DNA of 64,000 bases from Serripes groenlandicus (GCA_031761405.1 JASEVX010000011.1:28564874-28628873); one strand, 5' to 3'. Numbered from the stretch's first letter, positions 41,001-44,853 are shown. Translations and numbers: made by a program. The notes: a model not told the origin generated them from the letters alone.

Positions 41001-43497
41001 ATCAGCCTAAGCATGCCGCGCAGGCTAATCTGGTTCGATACATTAGGCAGAGGCCATAATGTTGTTTTTCTCGTAGAACAGCTCATTTCCTGGGCGGTTT
41101 AGGTAAATACTACTTCTACTTATATTCTTGGAGAAGATAAAATGGTGCTTCTTTCCGTTTGAGGCGTCCTATGAGAAAACCAAAACTGTGGACTCTGCGT
41201 AAAATATCGACCCGGATCAGCCTTATCATGCTGCGCAGGCTGATCTTGGTCGATACATTACGCAGAGGCCATAATGTTGGTTTTCTCGTGAAACGGCTCA
41301 TTTGAGTTATATTACGGTGTTTCCTTGGTAATTTACTAGTACTACTGGTATTATTTTACCTTTTATCGATGCGTGAGTCGCAAGTGTATCACCACCTGTG
41401 GAAAGCTAATAATACCATTTGTTTAAAGACCGACCGCTGATCGAACCTTCCATTCCCGTTCCAGAGACGAACGCTCTTACCACTATGCCAATGAGTTGGT
41501 TTAGATTATATGAATCGCATGGCGGTTCCCTTGGAAACATACAGAGTTTAATAATATCAAACTTTTCAGTCATCTTTTCTTTTTTTCTTTTTAACTTATT
41601 GGAATCCGCCGTGGCCGAGTGGTGAGCGTCGGGGATTTGGCACTGAGAGTCCCAGGTTCGATCCCAAGTAGCGGTGTTTATGCTGGAGTGCCCTTTAGGC
41701 AAGGCAAATTTACTAGCCTTGTACTGGTTTGCTTACCAGGGATCATGAATAAATGAACTGTCGCCGTGATATAACTGAACAATTTGTCGAAAACAACGTA
41801 AAACTACAAGAAAACTAATTATTTACTTATAACTGTCAATCGTTAGTCATTAGAAAGTAGTTAAACACTTCTCAATAATGGATGATAATAACGAACTTAG
41901 GATGCTCACGAATTTGGAATGCTTGACGAAAAGAATCTTGACAAAACCACACTAATAACTCTTCGTAGGCTAAGAAATCACATCGTCGGACCACACTAAT
42001 AACTCTTCGTAGGCTACGAAATCACATCGTCGGACCACACTAATAACTCTTCGTAGGCTACGAAATCACATCGTCGGACCACACTAATAACTCTTCGTAG
42101 GCTACGAAATCACATCGTCGGACCACACTAATAACTCTTCGTAGGCTACGAAATCACATCGTCGGACTGTCCGCCTTGTTCCCACATCTGAAAATGGCTT
42201 TTTTCACTGCCGATTTTCCGTTTTGACAGAGAGTCAATAGTGTCTCTTTTTTGTTGCAGCACAATGTAAGCGTCATTTTAATTGGTTTATGTGTATTCAA
42301 TTATGTTCTGTCAAAACGGCGAAACGGAAGTGAAAAATCCCACGGGTGATGTTAGAGCATTGCAGAATCAACAACCGTGGGTGACCGACGATGACGAGAT
42401 CCATTAGACACAATAATTAAGTGGTGTAAACTATTTATTAAAATGCAATATTAAAGAAAATGAAAATATTCCCAAGCGGAGAATCGAACCACGGCCGCCA
42501 CGGTGAGAGCATGGAATCCTAGCCACTAGAACATTTGGGAGTCGGTCATTCTGCTTGAATCAAAATTAGCATATAAAATCATTTATAAAGTTTAAGTGCG
42601 AATGTTGAGGTTCCGGTGATCGAAAAAGTGCAATCAACATGAGTTGCTATTTTCCTTGAAGTAAGTACTTATCTACTTGTGTATTGATTGATACAACGCT
42701 ATCATTTCCTCATCACTATAGTGGTAGGTGTCCTCGCCTGTGACGCGGGAGACAGGGGTTCAATTCCCCGTCGGACGGATATTTCCTTTAATTAAAGTTT
42801 GATTCATACCTTGTTTTAGCGTTTAACAGAGTTTTACCTTTCGGTGTGGTACAACCAAGCTCAACAACTCGTAGGAACGTATGAAGGCTAAACTTTACAG
42901 ACTCTATTTTGGGAAAAGGGGTTATTCCAGAGGTTGTTAAATTTTCCGAGAAAATATGTTTTCGAAAGATAATTTGTTGTACAGAGATCAACATAACATA
43001 ATATTTACATTCGCACTTGATTTTCTGTACAATATTTGGGCTCATTTTGCATGAACCGGTCGACCTTTCATGACCACTGTAGGGATTATGACGTCATTGT
43101 TTATGTTAATATTGCACTCCGATTTGACATTATTAAACCAATGATATACGACATTATAAATATCAGCTATTCATTTAAAAAAACGTATGTTGTCGGTTAC
43201 ATTTCTTTATTGTTATTAAAGACTTGTTCGCGATCACTTTTAGGTCGAAAAAAATAAAGTGATGAAAAGGGGAAAATGTAAATATAAGGATTGCATGAAC
43301 GCATGCAAAATAAGAATCATCCTTAATTATCTATCAGGAAAACGAATAAACCACCACGGATCAAATTTTACAGCATTGTAAACATAATCTATTTCAGAGT
43401 TACAGGGACTTTGCAGAATTCCTATGAGTTTGCCGAAGCGTTTAGTTGTCCACGGGGAAAGTATATGAATCCGACCAAAAAGTGTTCCGTCTGGTGA
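16014..43497 (+). CDS. Neprilysin-like M13 zinc metallopeptidase gene (21 recognised coding exons)
   Basis: This entry spans the whole gene; exons follow as separate entries. Phases of all 21 exons fit, giving 2178 nt from the ATG at 16051 (725 residues), close to the usual M13 length. Features in order (residues from that Met): membrane anchor about 5-26, [13 protein letters not shown] about 60-72, VNAFY 517-521, zinc motif HEITH 559-563, GENIAD 620-625 with the third ligand Glu621, HSPGRFR 687-693, and C-terminal CSVW. M13 enzymes are ectopeptidases that cut small signalling peptides. Several N-glycosylation sequons (NIT, NFT, NYT, NES, NAT) fit an extracellular domain. Which neprilysin/ECE subgroup it belongs to is not decided. 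The 5' non-coding exon or extra N-terminal exon was not found. Confidence 0.95.
16377..16790. repeat. (TCC)n then (TCA)n microsatellite in intron 1
   Basis: About 90 bp of CCT units pass directly into about 50 bp of TCA units, then into imperfect ATC-rich sequence to about 16790. TCA-rich text also precedes it from 16210. ORFs of 96 to 146 codons on both strands encode only Pro, His, Leu, Ile, Met, Asp or Glu runs and are artefacts. The repeat begins about 220 bp after the donor of exon A. Confidence 0.95.
17302..17334 (+). CDS. M13 peptidase exon B (33 bp microexon)
   Basis: It follows TTTTCTTTCAG and ends at GCAG|GTGTGT. With the phase-1 base from exon A it gives [11 protein letters not shown], residues 36-46. 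The two cysteines match the first conserved cysteine pair after the stalk in M13 ectodomains, where the usual text is C-x-T/S-x-x-C. Both splice sites are good and the phases (1 to 1) fit its neighbours. Confidence 0.88.
17335..18321. other. Intron B part: no other gene seen
   Basis: TCGTA pentamer repeats lie near 17377-17417. A 101-codon ORF (17518-17823) has no recognisable motif and is not treated as coding. Confidence 0.45.
18322..18547 (-). mobile_element. tRNA-derived SINE (family S1), full length
   Basis: On the - strand it starts GGAATCCGCTGTGGTCGAGT then GGTTAGCGTCGGGG, an A-box-like head, with the B box GGGTTCGATCCC about 40 bases on. The body contains GGAGTGCCCTTGGGCAAGGC and TTTGTTTACCCAGGGATCAT, and the 3' end contains CGCCGTGATTTAACTG and GGCGTAAAATCC. 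The head resembles a tRNA of Ser/Leu-like type. It sits inside intron B. Confidence 0.85.
18864..18955. repeat. 45-bp duplication in an ATGT-rich stretch
   Basis: GACAAGCGTGTATATGTGTA and the following TGTATTTA-GTA-CATATA text occur twice in a row with an earlier weaker copy. The region is a low-complexity tandem without a gene. Confidence 0.7.
19099..19442. mobile_element. Non-autonomous hAT-like element next to exon C
   Basis: It begins CAGGGGCGTAGCTCCCTTTA and ends AAGCTACCCCCTG. CTTGA is duplicated at 19094-19098 and 19443-19447. It is the second copy of the element at 14523-14870, with the same R3-type core. Its right end is about 30 bp from the exon C acceptor, so the last part of this intron, including any branch point, lies in or beside transposon sequence. 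Confidence 0.82.
19476..19637 (+). CDS. M13 peptidase exon C: N-terminal family signature
   Basis: It follows ATATCATCACAG and ends at AAAAT|GTAAG, phase 1 to 1. It encodes [20 protein letters not shown] then [20 protein letters not shown] and [14 protein letters not shown] (residues 47-100). [13 protein letters not shown] is the hallmark of the M13 N-terminal domain and its Cys residues form conserved disulfides. IPEDKS after it is also typical. Confidence 0.96.
19655..19800. mobile_element. R2 fragment in intron C
   Basis: AACCCTTTTGTATAACATAG opens it. The central arms GGCAAAAGGAGAAAATGGCT and AGCAATGTCTCCATTGTTCA are recognisable; the right end is missing. Confidence 0.6.
20374..20457 (+). 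CDS. M13 peptidase exon D
   Basis: It follows GTATATCTACAG and ends at GTGG|GTAAG, phase 1 to 1. It encodes [20 protein letters not shown] then LYQSCNDV (residues 101-128). The KAKxLYxSC text is conserved in M13 proteins and its Cys pairs with one near the C terminus in known family members. Confidence 0.95.
20490..20554. repeat. Perfect 29-bp inverted repeat, 7-nt loop
   Basis: The left arm starts CTTATGTTTTCAGATTCGTC and ends TGCTGCAGA; the right arm is its exact reverse complement after TGTGTTA. The bases GTCTGCTGCAGA are an R2 subterminal motif, so it looks like a fold-back derivative of an R2 end. It lies about 32 bp downstream of the exon D donor. Confidence 0.9.
20569..20767. mobile_element. 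R4 palindromic MITE
   Basis: The ends are TTAACTCTTTCAGCGCCGAA and TTTGGCGCTGAAAGAGTTAA, both intact. The centre is shortened compared with 12957-13170, lacking the second CGAGCTGACTCACC block. Confidence 0.88.
20876..21151. mobile_element. R4 copy broken into by an R3 end
   Basis: An R4 left end (CCTTTCACTGCCGAATTTCA) and centre (GGCAAACAACGCAGATTTCG, GAGCTGGCTCGCATGAATCT) are followed near 21075 by an R3 terminal part: ATGCTTAGGCTGATCCGGTC to CGTGGGACGGCTCATTT. The R4 right end is absent. It indicates insertion or recombination between families. Confidence 0.7.
21520..21597 (+). mobile_element. SINE S2 3' fragment
   Basis: CTGGTGTTAGGATAAGCCTA, GATATGACTGAAC and AAAACGCCATACAAACAAAC match the ends of S2 copies at 24128 and 30945. 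Confidence 0.5.
21637..21851 (+). CDS. M13 peptidase exon E
   Basis: It follows TTCATTTTTAAG and ends at TTAC|GTAAAT, phase 1 to 0. It encodes [20 protein letters not shown] then [40 protein letters not shown] and [12 protein letters not shown] (residues 129-200). The GGWPVL and D.K.S text are M13 features. KNIT is an N-glycosylation sequon. The stop-free frame continues briefly into the intron, but GTAAAT is a sound donor and phase 0 is what exon F needs. Confidence 0.95.
21900..21953. repeat. Imperfect hairpin in intron E
   Basis: GAATATCCGGATCAGTCGGT-GC pairs with GCACCGTCTGATCAGGATAT-TC around an ATTC loop. Two or three mismatches are present. It lies about 50 bp after the exon E donor. 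Function unknown. Confidence 0.7.
21954..22726. other. Intron E part: nothing recognised
   Basis: AT-rich intronic sequence with no gene and no clear repeat. Confidence 0.4.
22727..22863. mobile_element. 137-bp imperfect palindrome
   Basis: The outer arms AATATATCATATGACAGCAT-GTGT and ACACATGCTGCCATATGATA-TTT are inverted copies, as are CATTGATAATGTCAACCCTC and its partner with GGGTTGACAATATCGATG. The centre has CACCCTCGGCTGACACCTCG-GGTG. It looks like a fold-back transposable element without coding capacity. Confidence 0.75.
23035..23826 (+). repeat. 12 x 66-bp array; each unit is a splice acceptor plus exon F start
   Basis: Twelve head-to-tail units of exactly 66 bp start at 23035, 23101, 23167, 23233, 23299, 23365, 23431, 23497, 23563, 23629, 23695 and 23761. 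Each has 54 bp matching the first 54 bp of exon F, then 12 bp (ATTCTATTTCAG or close variants) matching the intron end before exon F. In the exon F frame a unit reads [18 protein letters not shown] plus ILFQ. No stop occurs from 23029 on. Units 4-10 are almost identical and carry FCLSG; units 1, 3 and 11 keep the exon-like FGLP. CTTAATAAC inside each unit could serve as a branch point for the next AG. Whether the array is intron, exon or both is not known. Confidence 0.97.
23827..24012 (+). CDS. M13 peptidase exon F (acceptor duplicated 12 times upstream)
   Basis: Using the last acceptor, the exon encodes [20 protein letters not shown] then [40 protein letters not shown] and AN (residues 201-262), phase 0 to 0. 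It ends at GCAAAT|GTTAGT. The text matches the M13 segment that normally reads QPSLGLPSRDYYL. This minimal form is the one expected from the family. The exon could begin up to 792 bp earlier, at 23035, without frameshift or stop, which would add up to 264 residues. Confidence 0.9.
24128..24290 (+). mobile_element. SINE S2 copy
   Basis: It shares with 30945-31130 the phrases GACTTTGAAAACGGTAGTTA, ATTACGACTGATTGGCTGGT, GTCAGAATAAATAGACCAGT, AGTGATATAACTGAAAATAA and GTTGAAAGCGGC. The head with a B box is missing. It is in intron F. Confidence 0.65.
24551..24646 (+). CDS. M13 peptidase exon G
   Basis: It follows TATTTCTTTTCAG and ends at ACAGGT|GTAAGT, phase 0 to 0. It encodes [20 protein letters not shown] then [12 protein letters not shown] (residues 263-294). 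The RR-x3-LYN-x-MT text is typical of M13 proteins. NFT is a glycosylation sequon. Confidence 0.94.
25444..25583 (+). CDS. M13 peptidase exon H
   Basis: It follows TATCATTTCAG and ends at AATAG|GTAGGC, phase 0 to 2. It encodes [20 protein letters not shown] then [20 protein letters not shown] and LDKYDN (residues 295-340). NYT and NES are sequons. V-V-V-R-D-L-P-Y-F is the usual text just before the helical part of the large domain. Confidence 0.94.
25669..25893. mobile_element. R2 MITE-like repeat in intron H
   Basis: GTGCTCTTAGCGAGTGTTAG-type text leads into GCAGACGGCTT, GGTAACAAAAGAAGAAGTTG, AGCAATTTCTCATTTGGTCA, GGTCTGCTGCAGATTTGTTG and GTGGGAAAGGGTTAA. The left end is damaged. A similar but shuffled R2 relic lies at about 25165-25420, just before exon H. 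Confidence 0.65.
26109..26202 (+). CDS. M13 peptidase exon I
   Basis: It follows TAAATTTTACAG and ends at AACAAG|GTACAA, phase 2 to 0. It encodes (R)[20 protein letters not shown] then [11 protein letters not shown] (residues 341-372). The NYLVW segment is a strong M13 match. Decayed copies of its last 30-40 bp and donor lie at 26884 and 27071. Confidence 0.95.
26225..26300 (-). mobile_element. SINE S4 3' fragment
   Basis: TGATTGATTGATTGGTTGGT, GTTTAACGCCGTTTTAAACA and ATTCTTCGGTTATATCACGG are the inverse of an S4-type end with its tetranucleotide tail. It begins about 20 bp after the exon I donor. Confidence 0.6.
26598..26765 (-). mobile_element. SINE S1 copy
   Basis: On the - strand it contains ATCCCGGGTTCGATCTCCAG (B box) and then body text matching S1: GGTGGAGTGCCCTTGG, CTAGCCTAGTACTGGTACTG and GTTTATCCAGGG. 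The A-box end is missing. Confidence 0.7.
26884..26921 (+). pseudogene. Decayed copy of the 3' end of exon I
   Basis: TTCACCGACCTAGTTACGGA followed by GTACAACAAAGTACGATA aligns to the last 30 bp of exon I plus its donor (26173-26210) with about eight differences. The equivalent frame now has a TAG (CTG to TAG shift region), so it is not a working exon. A second, shorter trace lies at 27071-27102. Confidence 0.65.
27265..27393 (+). CDS. M13 peptidase exon J
   Basis: It follows CATATATTCAAG and ends at GCAGTG|GTTTGT, phase 0 to 0. It encodes [20 protein letters not shown] then [20 protein letters not shown] and KAV (residues 373-415). YGT, RWRSC and the A-x-G-x-x-FV-x-E-x-F-DE-x-S-K text are diagnostic of M13. 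The acceptor lacks a strong pyrimidine tract. Confidence 0.94.
27394..28596. other. Intron J: no gene or clear repeat
   Basis: About 1.2 kb of AT-rich intron without recognised features. Confidence 0.5.
28597..28695 (+). CDS. M13 peptidase exon K
   Basis: It follows TTTGTTATACAG and ends at GACAAG|GTAAGA, phase 0 to 0. It encodes [20 protein letters not shown] then [13 protein letters not shown] (residues 416-448). The I-R-x-A-F and LDWMDxxTKxxAxxK text is among the best conserved M13 segments. Confidence 0.97.
28899..28976 (+). CDS. M13 peptidase exon L
   Basis: It follows ACTTTATCTACAG and ends at GAGAAT|GTAAGT, phase 0 to 0. It encodes [20 protein letters not shown] then NKFYEN (residues 449-474). 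IGFPDD and LxxFYE match the family. An (AAT)n run lies about 25 bp into the next intron (28999-29032). Confidence 0.95.
29266..29507. mobile_element. R3 palindromic MITE-like repeat
   Basis: It runs from ATGAGCCGTTCCACGAGAAA to CTTGTGGGACGGCTCAT. The inverted halves CAGATCAGCTTGCGCAGTCC-GCGC and GGCATGCTTAGGTTGATCCG-GGTC are clear. Intron L. Confidence 0.8.
29545..29660 (+). mobile_element. Possible tRNA-derived SINE head
   Basis: GATGCGGTTCAAGCTTAGTC with GAGTTCGAACCTCGTTGAGC resembles A- and B-box spacing of a tRNA-derived element. No known body follows, so the call is tentative. Confidence 0.35.
30224..30327 (+). CDS. M13 peptidase exon M
   Basis: It follows TCGTGTAATTCAG and ends at AATGT|GTAAAT, phase 0 to 2. 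It encodes [20 protein letters not shown] then [14 protein letters not shown] (residues 475-508), with a NAT sequon. The donor at 30328 rather than two bases earlier is required to restore V-W at the join to exon N. Confidence 0.93.
30945..31130 (+). mobile_element. SINE S2 copy
   Basis: CATGGTTCGACACCCTGCCG is a B-box-like end. It is followed by AAAGACTTTAAAAATGGTAG, ATTACGACTGACTGCCTGGT, GTCAGGATAAATGGACCAGT, GTCGTGATACAACTGAAACA and GGCGTAAAACAC. The head is partly lost. It ends about 45 bp before the exon N acceptor. Confidence 0.7.
31174..31232 (+). CDS. M13 peptidase exon N: substrate-binding VNAFY
   Basis: It follows ATTACTGTTTGTTTCAG and ends at CATAA|GTAAGT, phase 2 to 1. It encodes (V)[19 protein letters not shown] (residues 509-528). 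The N-A-x-Y segment binds the substrate backbone in M13 enzymes and is normally NAYY or NAFY. Confidence 0.96.
31251..31517. mobile_element. R3 palindromic MITE-like repeat
   Basis: The ends are TGAGCCGTTCCACGAGAAAA and CTCGTGGAACGGCTCATTT. Inner text: GATCCGGATCAGCCTTAGCA, AGACACTTTTCGCCTGTGGA and AGCCTGCGCGGACTGCGCAG. It starts 18 bp after the exon N donor. It is one of the most complete R3 copies. Confidence 0.85.
31518..32390. other. Intron N part: no gene seen
   Basis: AT-rich intron. ORFs of 83 and 117 codons on the - strand show no domain and are treated as chance. Confidence 0.4.
32395..32880. repeat. Direct repeat pair of about 100 bp
   Basis: GAATTCGACAGCTCCTTGAA / CGGTAATGCACTATAATCGT near 32418 is echoed by GATTTCGACAGCTCTTTGAA / TTGGTAATGCATTATCATCT near 32791. 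GATATAGAATCGGT follows both. It explains why two minus-strand ORFs start with similar residues (MFQLxxDxxALPIQ). No gene is implied. Confidence 0.65.
33571..33697. mobile_element. 127-bp palindromic repeat in intron N
   Basis: GGGTTAAATGTATGTTTTGG and GTTATAAGAGTATAACACGA are mirrored by TCGTGTTATACTCTTATAGC and ACACCAAAACACACATTAAA-CCC. Arms of about 45 bp surround a 37-nt centre. It looks like a small MITE unrelated to R1-R4. Confidence 0.8.
33960..34011 (+). CDS. M13 peptidase exon [12 protein letters not shown]
   Basis: It follows TATTTCATTTCCCTAG and ends at CCAAA|GTAAGT, phase 1 to 2. It encodes (M)[16 protein letters not shown] (residues 529-545), the near-invariant M13 segment that precedes the zinc-binding helix. 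Confidence 0.97.
34073..34277. mobile_element. R2 MITE with perfect 28-bp-arm central palindrome
   Basis: The R2 body is GTGTGCCGCAGACGACTTTG to GGTGGGAAAGGGTTAA. At 34163-34219 the left arm CATTGTGGCCAAAGGTGAAA-TTGCTCAT is matched exactly, around one C, by ATGAGCAATTTCACCTTTGG-CCACAATG. It is the most perfect R2 centre in the window and may fold as a pre-miRNA-like hairpin if transcribed. Confidence 0.88.
34310..34570 (-). mobile_element. SINE S2, nearly full length
   Basis: On the - strand the head is CCGCCTCGGTGGTGTGGTGG then TAAAGC (A-box-like) and GAGTTCGATCCCTGGCCGGG (B box), then TCATGCCAAAGACTC. The body contains GACTGGTGTCAAGATTAATG-GACC and the tail TTAAAAGCGGGG. It is the reference copy for S2. 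Confidence 0.8.
34728..34836. mobile_element. Palindrome of the TATAGGATC family, decayed
   Basis: TATAGGATCTGACATGAGTT, GTCATTTTATATAAAGTTTT and the partner AACTTCATGAAATGACAACG align with the palindrome at 59146-59295. The right terminus is broken. Confidence 0.6.
34937..35463 (-). mobile_element. 527-bp element, inverted copy of 1126-1650
   Basis: It is the reverse complement of 1126-1650 over its whole length with scattered substitutions. Outer end: TCATGATGGATCCTATAT. Palindromic core: CGCCAAGAGGCTCGG with TTATTAACC arms. It lies in intron O, about 1 kb after exon O. Confidence 0.78.
35464..36351. other. Intron O part: repeat-like but unassigned
   Basis: 35585-35680 is the rough reverse complement of 58510-58620 (GGTCATGTTATATTACACGT, AATGGGTATATTACAT). 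The rest is very AT-rich. Two 60-80-codon ORFs overlap on opposite strands around 36000 in a (ACACTATGCAATAAATTA)-type repeat and are not genes. Confidence 0.45.
36352..36419 (+). CDS. M13 peptidase exon P: zinc-binding HEITH
   Basis: It follows ATATACCTACAG and ends at CGAG|GTAGG, phase 2 to 1. It encodes (K)[20 protein letters not shown] then DR (residues 546-568). HEITH (codons at 36389-36403) supplies zinc ligands His559 and His563 and the catalytic base Glu560. The FD-D after it is also conserved. All catalytic residues are intact. Confidence 0.98.
36455..36560 (-). mobile_element. SINE S4 3' part
   Basis: TGATTGATTGGTTGATTGGC, GTTTAATGCCGTTTTAAACC and GAGGCCAGTTCACCTACTCA match the inverse of the S4 end at 7700-7840. 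It begins about 35 bp after the exon P donor. Confidence 0.6.
37283..37413 (+). CDS. M13 peptidase exon Q
   Basis: It follows TCCATGTCGTTGTAG and ends at CTAAAT|GTAAGC, phase 1 to 0. It encodes [20 protein letters not shown] then [20 protein letters not shown] and TGLN (residues 569-612). GRxYDxxGNLxxWW and C-x-x-x-QY are family signatures between the two zinc motifs. Confidence 0.97.
37661..37880. mobile_element. R2 MITE-like repeat in intron Q
   Basis: It runs TTAACCCATACAGCAAATCC, GCAGCAGATGACTTTGAAAA, a centre of AAAAGGATAAATTGCCC against GAGCAATTTCTTCTTTTGTC, then GCCGTCTGCTGCAGATGCTT and GTGGGAAAGGGATAA. It ends about 37 bp before exon R. Confidence 0.75.
37918..37983 (+). CDS. M13 peptidase exon R: GENIAD zinc ligand
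   Basis: It follows TCATTTGTTTTCAG and ends at TTTAAA|GTAAGT, phase 0 to 0. It encodes [20 protein letters not shown] then FK (residues 613-634). Glu621 of GENIAD is the third zinc ligand and Asp625 orients the HEITH histidine in M13 enzymes. Confidence 0.98.
37984..39078. other. Intron R part: no gene
   Basis: AT-rich intron. Around 38870-39060 is a less AT-rich patch (GACCGGCCGCAGAGGGATGC, GAACAGTGTAGATCAAGATA) sharing motifs with 9482-9530, possibly an old repeat. Confidence 0.4.
39079..39298. mobile_element. R4 MITE, diverged
   Basis: TTTAACCCTTTTGCTTCCAA begins it, the centre has GCAGATTCAGGTGATACAGC and GCTGTCCTACCTGAAATCTG, and CGGCATTGAAAGAGTAAA ends it. The ends have drifted from the other three copies. 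Confidence 0.7.
39299..39907. other. Intron R remainder: no gene
   Basis: AT-rich, with a short AAAT run near 39660. Confidence 0.45.
39908..40006 (+). CDS. M13 peptidase exon S
   Basis: It follows TAACTTCATTCAG and ends at GCTCAG|GTACGC, phase 0 to 0. It encodes [20 protein letters not shown] then [13 protein letters not shown] (residues 635-667). AY-x-x-W, LPG and QLFFIxFAQ are strongly conserved in M13; NFT is a sequon. Confidence 0.97.
40007..40821. other. Intron S: no gene
   Basis: A TCG/TTC trinucleotide run lies at about 40463-40505. A 92-codon ORF starting in exon S's donor region has no support. Confidence 0.45.
40822..40898 (+). CDS. M13 peptidase exon T: catalytic His segment
   Basis: It follows ACCATTATTTCAG and ends at TTTAG|GTAAAT, phase 0 to 2. 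It encodes [20 protein letters not shown] then SPGRF and two bases of Arg (residues 668-692). His687 corresponds to the transition-state stabilising His of M13 enzymes and Arg693, completed by exon U, to the conserved Arg. Confidence 0.97.
40885..41305. repeat. Tandem duplication of about 205-215 bp including the exon T donor
   Basis: CCTGGGCGGTTTAGGTAAAT at 40885 recurs at 41089, followed in both copies by CTTCTACTTATATTCTTGGA and GAAGATAAAATGGTG and then an R3 copy. The unit thus contains the last 14 bases of exon T, its donor and a following R3 element. The second donor copy (GT at 41103) is intact. Confidence 0.92.
41601..41812 (+). mobile_element. tRNA-derived SINE S1, full length
   Basis: The head GGAATCCGCCGTGGCCGAGT then GGTGAGCGTCGGGG holds an A box; CCCAGGTTCGATCCCAAG is the B box. 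The body has GGAGTGCCCTTTAGGCAAGG and TTACCAGGGATCATGAATAA, the 3' end GTCGCCGTGATATAACTGAA. Best S1 reference copy, in intron T. Confidence 0.88.
41946..42165. repeat. Five 44-bp tandem repeats with palindromic centre
   Basis: The unit is ACCACACTAATAACTC, TTCGTAGGCTACGAA, ATCACATCGTCGG. Five copies are nearly identical; the first has one change in the palindrome. A single copy of similar text recurs in flanks of the tRNA cassettes (for example near 54490 and 55120), so this array grew from the cassette flank. Confidence 0.93.
42469..42540 (-). tRNA. tRNA-Glu(CTC)-like, degenerate
   Basis: The - strand starts TCCCAAATGTTCTAGTGGCT, with GGATTCCATGCTCTCACC (anticodon CTC) and GTGGTTCGATTCTCCGC. 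It is 72 nt. One acceptor and at least one T-stem pair are broken, so it may be a pseudogene. It lies in the last intron of the peptidase gene. Confidence 0.6.
42707..42778 (+). pseudogene. tRNA-Asp-like with GTG anticodon
   Basis: The body is tRNA-Asp-like (ATAGTGGTAGGTGTCC, GGGTTCAATTCCCCG). The anticodon loop reads CTGTGAC where Asp has CTGTCAC, giving GTG (His). The acceptor stem pairs poorly (TCCTCAT with TCGGACG), so it is probably a pseudogene. Confidence 0.65.
42840..43010. repeat. Cassette flank repeated near 51340 and 56730
   Basis: GGTACAACCAAGCTCAACAA / CTCGTAGGAACG recurs near 56735. ATGTTTTCGAAAGATAATTT / GTTGTACAGAG recurs near 51340. These mark the end of the tRNA cassette in the last intron of the gene. 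Confidence 0.7.
43398..43497 (+). CDS. M13 peptidase terminal exon U
   Basis: It follows ATAATCTATTTCAG, phase 2 to stop. It encodes (R)[20 protein letters not shown] then [12 protein letters not shown] and TGA at 43495-43497 (residues 693-725). The ending C-x-x-W is the classic M13 C terminus. A possible AATAAA lies far downstream at about 44650; nearer signals were not seen. Decayed copies of this exon with its acceptor lie at 53012 and 59475. Confidence 0.97.
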
Positions 43498-44300
43498 TAA
43501 CACTTTTCGAAGTGAAACAATGGTTACATATAACATGTGTTAATTTAGTTCCATTGCCAACATACGATCATTAGGCAACACTATTTTTGATTGGCTATGT
43601 ATTCCTATTTAGCCAATCAAAATTGTTGTAGCTATATGCATTGTTAACGTTTATCACTGAACATCCAGTTTCTATACATTACATTAAAATACATTTGATT
43701 GGACAAACCGTTGTTGTTAAGTTTTACGGTTCAGCAAATCCATCTTGTTTTTTTTTTTAAAAATTATGAATAGTCTTTGTATATATCCTCTCTCAGATGT
43801 AGACACAGTTCGACGTATCTGTAGAATGTATTTCTTTTTTTAAAAAAGAACATTGTTGCAAAAGGAAATTCGTTTAGAATGAGCAAATTGACTTGTTCAA
43901 CTCTAAACAATAACTAGTAATAGAGATTCCTTATTTTATCAGTAGATCAGGTAGTTCCAGTTACTCATATTTTTAAGTTTTCAGTTATGCCAAACAGGTG
44001 TATCGTGACATTTAAGAGATCGTGAAAAAAACACAGATGAACCGGAAGTCTCATGAAATTTATTTTTTGTTACCTATCACTCTCATTCCATAGACTAAAT
44101 AGTATCATTGTGTTCCCTCTACGGATATCCCATGTATAATGTATCTGTCGCAGACTTATCGTAGAGGGAACAGTGTAATGGGGAGTACTAAGACTTGTCA
44201 AACCTTATTTTCCAATCAATTGTATTACCTTTTTAAAATGAAATAGAATGTTTTCATATATTCAAAGTTCACAAAACTGTAACTCTCAATGTCATATATA
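43498..44300. other. 3' flank / possible 3' UTR of the peptidase
   Basis: Includes an inverted repeat TTTTGATTGGCTA/TAGCCAATCAAAA (43587-43622) and another of TGTTCCCTCTACG/CGTAGAGGGAACA (44110-44173). 43670-43745 is echoed in the terminal-exon copies at 53 and 59.5 kb. No second gene. Confidence 0.5.
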
Positions 44301-44310
44301 TATTCTCAAA

Positions 44311-44526
44311 GTGAAACGGTTGTAACTAAAATTGGTATTACCTTGCCATGACGTCTCTATAAGCTTTAAATCATTTTTTCTTGGTAAACAATGGAAATTT
44401 AGGTGCCATTGCTCGTTCTGAGCAATGGCACCTAAATTCGCATTGTTTACAAATGGTTCAAAACTGCTTCTAAACCAGGGTTTTCAAAATAAGTTTTTAG
44501 TTACAACCGTTTCACGCCAAGCCCTC
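44311..44526. mobile_element. R1 MITE, left end truncated
   Basis: The right end GTTTCACGCCAAGCCCTC is intact, the left begins at GTGAAACGGTTGTAACTAAA. TATATATTCTCAAA occurs on both sides, longer than at other R1 sites. The central AGGTGCCATTGCTC hairpin is perfect. A 64-codon ORF across it is incidental. Confidence 0.82.
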
Positions 44527-44667
44527 TATATATTCTCAAACAAATGTTATGCTATGCAATGTACAGACCTAAAAGTTTTCAAATATGTGTCAATATACTT
44601 TATATCCATTCAACATTGACATAATATTGTGAAAAAATTTAACCAGCAATAATAAATCTTTCTATAA

Positions 44668-44853
44668 CAAATTCCCATCTATAGACGAATTTCGACGCAT
44701 CTGCAGCACACGACTTTTGAAAACATTCGTGACAAAAGGAGAAATTGCTCACAATTTTAATAATTATACCTACAATTATAGAGAATTTTCATATTTTTAG
44801 TAGACCTTTTCAAAGTCGTCTGCTGCAGATTTGCTGTATGTGGGAAAGGATTA
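44668..44853. mobile_element. R2 MITE-like repeat
   Basis: CCATCTATAGACGAATTTCG, CTGCAGCACACGACTTTTGA, AAAAGGAGAAATTGCTCACA and CAAAGTCGTCTGCTGCAGAT with GTGGGAAAGGATTAA. The central return arm is deleted. Confidence 0.75.
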
